NCBI GenBank assembly: GCA_047618295.1
Contig: JBLHKL010000080.1
Span: forward strand, 1 to 9,797
Direction: 5' to 3'
DNA: 9,797 bases
Origin: UBA7359 sp047618295
GTDB lineage: Bacteria > Pseudomonadota > Gammaproteobacteria > Eutrophobiales > Eutrophobiaceae
Part shown: positions 4,902-9,797 of the stretch, piece by piece
Numbering within the stretch: position 1 is the first letter of the stretch
Layout of the letters: each line of letters opens with the position of its first letter
Made by a program: the position numbers and the translations under genes
Notes under the pieces: generated by a model
What the model saw: the letters and a program-made list of their open reading frames with translations, nothing else
What the model was told of the DNA's origin: nothing
Database searches by the model: none

Positions 4902-6811
4902 TAACATCAAGTTCGTTCACATCAATACAGGTCAAACTCATCCTTTTTATCGTTATCCCCATCATATTATTTTTTATTTTGGGTGTGTTTTTTACTATTT
5001 CAAAAATATCGACGTCTACAGAAGAGCAATTGTCTAAGAATGTCATCATTCAAGCGAAGAATTATGCGGCGATTCTGGAATCTGAATTTAATGCAATAGC
5101 CAGCCTGGCAAGAGTTAATGCGGGCATGTTAGAAAATAATGCTAGTTTGAGTGAAGATCTACTCTTATCAGTTTTAAAAAATACGCTTTTAAGTAAAACA
5201 CAAATTTATGGTGTTGGTGTTATCTTTGAAAAGGAAATTGATGAAAAATCATCAATTTATTTTTACAAAACTAGCGACGGAGAAGTCAGCCCTCTTGTAA
5301 TAAATGAATCTAGGCATTTAAAAAAAGAGTACTGGTATTTGGAAACAAAAATCGCTGATGCACCTAATTGGTCTGAACCTTATATTGCTGAAGTATTAGG
5401 GAAAAATATAATAGCGACCGTTGCAGTACCTTTTCACCTTAAAGATAAATTTGCGGGTGTCAGTTTTATTGACATTGATTTAACCAAACTACAAAAGCAT
5501 TCAGGACTGGAAACGTTAACGGATAATGCCTTCGTTATTACTAGTAAGAAGGGACGATTTATTACGCATCCTAATCCAGAATTAATAATGACTAAAACTT
5601 TGCAAGATGTTTCTCGAGAGATTAATGACCCAGGTTTAGTTTTATTGAACAAAGAAGTACGTGAAGGTAAGAGCGGGCAGGTAAGAGTTGAAAAATTATC
5701 AATCGATATTGATGAGCCCTACTGGCTTTTTTATGCGCCAATTAGATCCACCGGGTGGGGTTTTGAAACTGGGCTGCCAGAACGAGAAGTATTAGCTTTC
5801 GCAAAGATGCAAACTCAACGGGCTGTGTTTGGAATCAGTATTATATTAGTTCTCGCGATAATTTGTGTGTTGGTAGTTTCAAATAGTTTAACTCGTCCTC
5901 TTAAAATATTAACTGATGCGGTACAACAGTTAGCCGATGGTGATCTGACTACAAGTATTACAGCTATAACTACGAAAGACGAAATAGGGCAGTTGAGTCA
6001 AGCATTCAACAACATGACGCTTCAGCTTAGACAACATGTTGTCGAATTAAATAAACAATATGCCACGCGCGCTAATGTTGAAAACGAATTAACCATTGCA
6101 CGGAGTATTCAATCAACGTTAATTCCTAACAAGTTCCCGGCATTTCCCGACTATGATGAATTTGATTTGCATGGTCTCAGTCATGCTGCAAGTCATGTGG
6201 CTGGCGATTTTTTTGATTTCTTCCTGTTGGATTCATGCCGTTTATTTATCGTTATAGCAGATGTATCGGGGAAGGGCGTAGGTCCTGCGCTTTTAATGGC
6301 GGTCAGTCGTACACATATTAGAAATCTTGCGGCCAAAGGCCATAGCCCAGCTCAGATACTGACCGAATTGAATGAACTCATGATACATGATCGAGAACAA
6401 CCGATGTTCGTTACGGTATTTGTTGCTGAATATAATATAAGCAGTGGAGATCTGTGTTATGCCAATGGCGGGCATGTTGCACCGTATTTAATTACTAAAG
6501 ATGGTTTAGTAACGCAATTTGGTGGACCAACAGGGACGATAGTGGGTATGTTGGAAGATGCGGAGTTTGGGGAAGAAACTATAAAGCTTAAGAAAGATGA
6601 AACGATTGTTTTATATACCGATGGAATTTTAGAAGCACGTATTCCAGATGGCGAGTTTTTTGGAGAGCAACACTTTGAAACATTATTATCTGCCAATGCA
6701 GAAATGAGTCTTTCTGAACTCTGTGATTCTGCATTGGCAACAGTAAAAGCCTATCAGGCGAATAAATTAAGTGACGACGTCACTGTATTAGCACTGAGAA
6801 AACTTAACTAA
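4895..6811 (+). CDS. Membrane sensor phosphatase: dCache - HAMP - SpoIIE/PP2C (RsbU-like)
   Basis: Signal-regulated serine/threonine phosphatase of 638 residues. Domain order: transmembrane helix about 13-36; periplasmic double-Cache-type sensor about 40-300 (YWYLETKI...APNWSEPY at 146-163, then IATVAVPF and FIDIDLTKLQ); transmembrane helix about 310-329; HAMP about 330-383 (LTRPLKILTDAV, DEIGQLSQAFNNM); short coiled linker; PP2C/SpoIIE domain about 398-638. Metal-binding acidic residues are present: Asp438 in VAGDFFD, Asp456 in IADVSGKG, Asp576 in YTDGILEA and Asp627/628 in SDDVT, so it should be active. By analogy with RsbU, the substrate would be a phosphorylated STAS-domain anti-sigma antagonist, but none is encoded in the window. 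The start ATG at 4895 is the only conventional option after the upstream stop; its ribosome-binding site is poor. The 3' end is 5 bp from the convergent fkpA-like gene. Confidence 0.93.
   Translation: MSLTSSSFTSIQVKLILFIVIPIILFFILGVFFTISKISTSTEEQLSKNVIIQAKNYAAILESEFNAIASLARVNAGMLENNASLSEDLLLSVLKNTLLSKTQIYGVGVIFEKEIDEKSSIYFYKTSDGEVSPLVINESRHLKKEYWYLETKIADAPNWSEPYIAEVLGKNIIATVAVPFHLKDKFAGVSFIDIDLTKLQKHSGLETLTDNAFVITSKKGRFITHPNPELIMTKTLQDVSREINDPGLVLLNKEVREGKSGQVRVEKLSIDIDEPYWLFYAPIRSTGWGFETGLPEREVLAFAKMQTQRAVFGISIILVLAIICVLVVSNSLTRPLKILTDAVQQLADGDLTTSITAITTKDEIGQLSQAFNNMTLQLRQHVVELNKQYATRANVENELTIARSIQSTLIPNKFPAFPDYDEFDLHGLSHAASHVAGDFFDFFLLDSCRLFIVIADVSGKGVGPALLMAVSRTHIRNLAAKGHSPAQILTELNELMIHDREQPMFVTVFVAEYNISSGDLCYANGGHVAPYLITKDGLVTQFGGPTGTIVGMLEDAEFGEETIKLKKDETIVLYTDGILEARIPDGEFFGEQHFETLLSANAEMSLSELCDSALATVKAYQANKLSDDVTVLALRKLN
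6761..6784 (-). terminator. Candidate terminator of the FKBP gene, inside the phosphatase coding sequence
   Basis: AGTGACG (6770-6776) and CGTCACT (6778-6784) are exact inverted arms; as RNA this gives a 6-bp stem with a 3-base loop. On the minus strand it lies 33 bases after the FKBP stop and is followed by a U-rich stretch, TAATTTATT. On the plus strand the same bases encode the Ser-Asp-Asp-Val-Thr end of the phosphatase. The stem is short and the U tract is interrupted, so confidence is limited. Confidence 0.3.
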
Positions 6812-6816
6812 TTCGA

Positions 6817-7491
6817 TTACTTAATAATTTCAATAAGCTCGATATCAAACAACAAGGTGGCGTTAGGACCAATAGCACCGCTAGCCCCACGTTGACCATA
6901 TGCTAAATCTGAAGGTACGACGATCTGCCATTTAGAACCTGTGGTCATTAATGGTAATGTTTCTTGCCAGCCTTTTATAACCTGGTTAGCCGCGAGTTCC
7001 ACAGGTTCTCCACGTGCGTAGGAACTGTCAAATTCAGTACCATCAATGAGTGTGCCACGATAATGAACAAGTACCTTGCTGCTGCTAGAAGGTTTTTCCC
7101 CGGTGCCTGTAGTAACAACTTTGTATTGCAGTCCGCTAGCTGTTTCTGTAACGCCTTCTTTTGTTTTGTTTTCAACTAAATACTTTTCACCAATGGTCTT
7201 GTTTGTAGATGCCTGGTTATTTTGTCTGTCTTGCTCCGATTTCTGAAATTCTTGCATGATAACTTGCATGTCATCTTTACTTATTTTTAGTTCTGAGCTT
7301 GAGAGAACATCTTCGATTGCTTGTATAAAAGCAGGGGTGTCGAGTTCCATCCCTTGACGGTTGACGTTTTCCCCAAAGACCACGCCCAATGTATAACTGA
7401 TCTTCTCTAAGTCGGTTTCTACTTTTGCTGCATATACGTTTAGAAATGTAAAACTTAAAATTAAAACAAAAGCAGATTTAAATATTTTCAT
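6817..7491 (-). CDS. FkpA/Mip-like periplasmic FKBP-type peptidyl-prolyl isomerase
   Basis: Catalyses cis-trans isomerisation of prolyl bonds and acts as a folding chaperone in the periplasm. It has 224 residues from the ATG at 7491, chosen because GAGG lies 5 bases upstream and because this gives a clean signal peptide (MKIFKSAFVL, cleavage near VYA, residue 21). Residues about 24-115 match the FKBP N-terminal dimerisation domain (DLEKISYTLGVVFG, then a long helix rich in Gln and Lys). The C-terminal FKBP domain spans about 120-224, with the usual pocket residues: Tyr144, Phe154-Asp155, Val171-Ile172, Trp175, Tyr198 and Phe215. It is therefore expected to be active. FkpA, FklB and Mip homologues have the same layout, so the exact symbol is left open. 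It follows dusA by 103 bp on the same strand and converges on the phosphatase gene with a 5-bp gap. Confidence 0.93.
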   Translation of the reverse strand: MKIFKSAFVLILSFTFLNVYAAKVETDLEKISYTLGVVFGENVNRQGMELDTPAFIQAIEDVLSSSELKISKDDMQVIMQEFQKSEQDRQNNQASTNKTIGEKYLVENKTKEGVTETASGLQYKVVTTGTGEKPSSSSKVLVHYRGTLIDGTEFDSSYARGEPVELAANQVIKGWQETLPLMTTGSKWQIVVPSDLAYGQRGASGAIGPNATLLFDIELIEIIK

Positions 7492-7524
7492 AAGAACCTC
7501 AATGTAGATTAAATTTTTGTAGTG

Positions 7525-7549
7525 GTGGGAAGCGGCAATATGTTCCCAC
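7525..7549. repeat. Inverted repeat in the dusA-fkpA gap
   Basis: GTGGGAA (7525-7531) and TTCCCAC (7543-7549) are perfect 7-base arms around an 11-base loop; A/T-rich flanks could add four pairs across a 6-base bulge. There is no T run after the stem on the minus strand, so it is not a convincing dusA terminator. It lies 33 bp before the FKBP start and would be part of that gene's leader. It could also be an operator. Confidence 0.4.
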
Positions 7550-7569
7550 AAAACTATGAGTCAGCCAAC

Positions 7570-7598
7570 CTGATATTAGTTCTATATTACTTTATCAA
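7570..7598 (-). promoter_or_regulatory. Candidate promoter for the FKBP gene
   Basis: On the minus strand, TTGATA (7598-7593, 5 of 6 to the -35) is 17 bases from TATCAG (7575-7570, 4 of 6 to the -10). It overlaps the dusA stop codon. This would give a leader of about 70 bases that includes the inverted repeat at 7525-7549. Hexamer matching only. Confidence 0.25.
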
Positions 7599-8581
7599 GA
7601 GGATGTTTTGTAAACAGATTGGATGACATTGTCGAGAAATTGATAAGCATTTAACTCTTTAGGGACAGCGTCTGAAAGCATCCGGCGATACTGGCGTGCG
7701 CCTGACTGGCCTTGATAAAGCCCTATGATATGGCGAGTTAGGCTTTTAATATTAAATCCACGATCGATTTGTTCAACAGCGTAATCTTTGAATTTTTCCA
7801 GTATTTCTTCTCGAGTTTGTAATGGTGAGTCGTCTTCATAGAGAAGCTTGTCTGCTTCAACCAGCATAAAAGGGTTTTGATAGGCAGCTCGCCCAACCAT
7901 GACTCCATCGACATAATCTAATTGCGATTTAATTTGCGCCAGTTCGGTAAAGCCACCATTAATAGTGATGTTTAAATTAGGGAAGTCCTGTTTTATTTTA
8001 TGAACGCGCTCATAGTTTAGCGGCGGAATCTCTCTGTTTTGTTTGGGACTTAAGCCACTTAAGATGGCTTTTCTCGCATGAATTATGAATGTATTACAGC
8101 CTGCTTCACTAACAGTCTCGATGAAGCTTTCTAAAAATTCATATGAATCCTGATCATCTATACCAATCCTTGTTTTTACTGTGACGGGAATTTTCACGGT
8201 AGATTGAATTTTGTTTACGCAATCACTGACGAGTTCTGTGTTTGACATCAAGCAAGCACCAAATTGACCATTTTGTACACGGTCGCTAGGGCAACCAATA
8301 TTTAGGTTAACTTCGTCATAGCCTTCACTTTCGGCAATATGCGCGCATTCAGCAAGGTCAAGCGGATTATTCCCTCCCAATTGAATAGCCAGGGGATGTT
8401 CTATCTGGTTGAAATCAAGAAATCGTTTACGGTCTCCATGTATTAATGCCCCGGTAGTTATCATTTCCGTATAGAGCACAGCATGTTTTGACAACAGGCG
8501 CATAAAATACCGAAAGTGTTTGTCGGTATGATCCATCATCGGGGCGATGCTCAAACGTCTATCTATTTGGTTTGTGCGCAT
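7595..8581 (-). CDS. dusA: tRNA-dihydrouridine synthase DusA
   Basis: FMN-dependent reduction of uridines at positions 20/20a in the D-loop of tRNA, using NADPH. It has 328 residues, normal for the family. Seen: the N-terminal LSIAPMMDHTD with the DusA-type DKHFRYF continuation, TEMITTGALIHGD, the substrate-contact stretch AIQLGGNNP, the catalytic cysteine Cys97 in LNIGCPSDRVQNG, the IHARKA motif (FMN/tRNA contact region, residues 167-172) and the phosphate-binding NGGF and VDGVMVGRAAYQNP loops. The RHIIGLYQG motif in the C-terminal helical domain is typical of DusA rather than DusB or DusC. The start ATG at 8581 lies 6 bp after the mutH stop, so the two are probably co-transcribed. The Shine-Dalgarno (TAAG) is weak, so translational coupling with mutH is likely. 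Confidence 0.96.
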   Translation of the reverse strand: MRTNQIDRRLSIAPMMDHTDKHFRYFMRLLSKHAVLYTEMITTGALIHGDRKRFLDFNQIEHPLAIQLGGNNPLDLAECAHIAESEGYDEVNLNIGCPSDRVQNGQFGACLMSNTELVSDCVNKIQSTVKIPVTVKTRIGIDDQDSYEFLESFIETVSEAGCNTFIIHARKAILSGLSPKQNREIPPLNYERVHKIKQDFPNLNITINGGFTELAQIKSQLDYVDGVMVGRAAYQNPFMLVEADKLLYEDDSPLQTREEILEKFKDYAVEQIDRGFNIKSLTRHIIGLYQGQSGARQYRRMLSDAVPKELNAYQFLDNVIQSVYKTSS

Positions 8582-8587
8582 ATCAAC

Positions 8588-9259
8588 TTAGCTAGTGATT
8601 ATTTTGGAAATAATTGAATGGGTGAAAGTAGGACGTAAATAAAAACCACGGGGCAGTGTTAATTTATTTGCACCCGATTGGTTCTTATCTTTAGTCAAAC
8701 TTTTGGAATGAGCAGCTTTAGGTCTAATTTGTAAATACTTTCCCATGGAGGAACTAATCTTATCTATATCACCCAACACGATCATGTCACAGAGTTCTTG
8801 CCAATCATCTTTCAACTGTTTTTCTTGTTGTTTATTGGGTTGCCATAATACAGCTGACCCTATCCGCCGCAAAGGGACAGGTGTGTTCTTATTTGCTTCA
8901 AAGGGTATCCACAATACTTCAGTCAATTTACATTTTACTAGAGATGACTCCCAGGAAGACAAGGCAACTGGGTCGAGTTGTGTAACACAGATGTAAGTTG
9001 ACTCTTTAGGTTTGCCGTTATCATCAATAGGAATTGATTTTAGTTCGATTCCTAAATTCATAAAATCAGGTTGTGGAGCACTAGCGGCATTTGCACCGAG
9101 TGAGAGTTCTAACAAATTACCAAACCAACCTTTTGCATGAGTTGTTGATTGTGGAATACATACATCCATTTTATTTGCGAGTTGTTGAATTGTAAGTCCG
9201 GCTATATTTTTTGCGCGGTCTAGCAATTCTAGCCTGCTGACAGGTGGTGAGACATTCAT
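8588..9259 (-). CDS. mutH: DNA mismatch repair endonuclease MutH
   Basis: Nicks the unmethylated strand at hemimethylated GATC sites when activated by MutS-MutL. It has 223 residues from the ATG at 9259, close to E. coli MutH. In numbering from the adjacent TTG at 9262 (one more residue), the type II restriction-like active site is complete: Glu52 in KGWFGNLLE, Asp66 in QPDF and Glu73-x-Lys75 in GIELKS. VLWIPFE in the middle and LPRGFYLRPTF near the C-terminus are also family-typical. The ATG at 9259 is preferred over the TTG; neither has a clear Shine-Dalgarno, and a run of seven U lies upstream in the mRNA. It lies 25 bp after glnD and 6 bp before dusA. Presence of MutH implies that the organism has Dam methylation (family knowledge, not seen here). 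Confidence 0.96.
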   Translation of the reverse strand: MNVSPPVSRLELLDRAKNIAGLTIQQLANKMDVCIPQSTTHAKGWFGNLLELSLGANAASAPQPDFMNLGIELKSIPIDDNGKPKESTYICVTQLDPVALSSWESSLVKCKLTEVLWIPFEANKNTPVPLRRIGSAVLWQPNKQQEKQLKDDWQELCDMIVLGDIDKISSSMGKYLQIRPKAAHSKSLTKDKNQSGANKLTLPRGFYLRPTFTHSIISKIITS

Positions 9260-9284
9260 CAAATGGAGTTAAAAAAACAGACTG

Positions 9285-9797
9285 TCAGGAAAGCGCATCA
9301 ATAATTGAACTCTTTAAACATTCAAATTTCAATGGATCTTCGATCATTTTATTTTCGTCATTTTGTAAATAAAATATGTCTTCAGCACGTTCACCATATG
9401 TTGCAATTTTTGCATTCTGTAATTTAGCCCCACACATATCCATTGCCATTCCTATTCGCGAAAGTATACCTGGACGGTCAATCGTGCTGACTTCCATGAT
9501 GGTTCGATTATTCTTTTCATCTGAGCCGAATGTTATATGTGTCGGTATATTGAAACTTTTTAATTGTCTTTTTTCGAGCCAATCACCTTGTTCCATTTTA
9601 TTTGACGTAGATTTTAATTCTTTTAGTATCCGACTTTTTACTTCATTGCTTCGATCATTGTTTTTAATCAGCGTGGCATCATTTTCTAACACGACAAAAG
9701 TATCCAATGTGAAATCTTTTCGATTAGTAATGATTTTTGCGTCTACAACAGTAAGTCCCAATTTTTCAATTGCTCTTGTTGTTGTAGCAAAAATATT
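9285..9797 (-). CDS. glnD: [Protein-PII] uridylyltransferase GlnD, C-terminal end only
   Basis: Bifunctional enzyme that adds UMP to PII proteins when nitrogen is low and removes it when glutamine is high. Only the last 170 residues are in the window; the frame is open to the right edge, so the gene starts outside. Visible are the end of the first ACT domain (FATTTRAIEKLGLTVVDAKI, then LDTFVVLE) and the second ACT domain (IMEVSTIDRPGILSRIGMAM, then NAKIATYGERAEDIFYLQ). ACT pairs of this sequence at a C-terminus are characteristic of GlnD and bind glutamine. The catalytic nucleotidyltransferase and HD domains are off the window. The TTG at 9761 is internal, not a start. mutH follows after 25 bp. 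Confidence 0.93.
   Translation of the reverse strand, partial: NIFATTTRAIEKLGLTVVDAKIITNRKDFTLDTFVVLENDATLIKNNDRSNEVKSRILKELKSTSNKMEQGDWLEKRQLKSFNIPTHITFGSDEKNNRTIMEVSTIDRPGILSRIGMAMDMCGAKLQNAKIATYGERAEDIFYLQNDENKMIEDPLKFECLKSSIIDALS

Noticed and set aside
4864..5049. Minus-strand open frame overlapping the TPR and phosphatase starts
   Set aside because: It runs antisense to the first membrane segment of the phosphatase, shows no family features and lacks support for its own start.
9271..9284. Seven-T run after glnD as an intrinsic terminator
   Set aside because: Only a 4-base pairing with an impossible 1-base loop precedes it; no usable GC stem is present, and mutH follows at once on the same strand.
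1..9797. Mobile element, defence island, CRISPR or secondary-metabolite system
   Set aside because: I found no transposase, integrase, direct repeat array or cluster of unknown genes. All genes but the window-edge ones are complete and belong to known core families with uniform composition.

Overview
The window looks like a stretch of gammaproteobacterial chromosome. Three things point there: MutH (found essentially only in gammaproteobacteria that use Dam-directed mismatch repair), the GlnD / Prc / FkpA-type FKBP / DusA set, and moderately AT-rich codon usage that is uniform across the genes. Species cannot be named from the sequence. I see no insertion sequence, phage gene, CRISPR array, tRNA or rRNA, and no sign of recent transfer. 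It reads as core genome with one signalling gene.

Layout. At the left edge (2-880, +) is the C-terminal catalytic half of an S9 prolyl-oligopeptidase-family peptidase. It converges on a minus-strand pair, prc (2045-4177) followed by an NAD-type isocitrate dehydrogenase gene (949-1974). Next on the minus strand is a small exported TPR protein (4335-4853). It is divergent, across only 41 bp, from the only other plus-strand gene, a dCache-HAMP-SpoIIE/PP2C membrane phosphatase (4895-6811). That phosphatase converges, with a 5-bp gap, on a minus-strand cluster read from the right edge: glnD (3' end only, 9285-9797), mutH (8588-9259), dusA (7595-8581) and an FkpA/Mip-like periplasmic PPIase (6817-7491).

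How the genes fit together. Prc, the FKBP and the TPR protein all carry export signals and belong to envelope protein quality control or processing. GlnD (nitrogen signalling), MutH (mismatch repair) and DusA (tRNA modification) share closely spaced transcription without an obvious pathway link. The phosphatase senses something outside the cytoplasmic membrane and presumably dephosphorylates an anti-sigma-antagonist-type partner that is not encoded here. No stretch longer than about 160 bp lacks a gene.

Most notable observation: the isocitrate dehydrogenase has no ATG, GTG or TTG that would keep its conserved N-terminal GDGIGPE motif. The only start that fits is ATT at 1972-1974, six bases after a good Shine-Dalgarno sequence. 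Taking the first conventional start instead (TTG at 1851) would delete about 41 residues of the core fold. I found no clear evidence of an undescribed multi-gene system.
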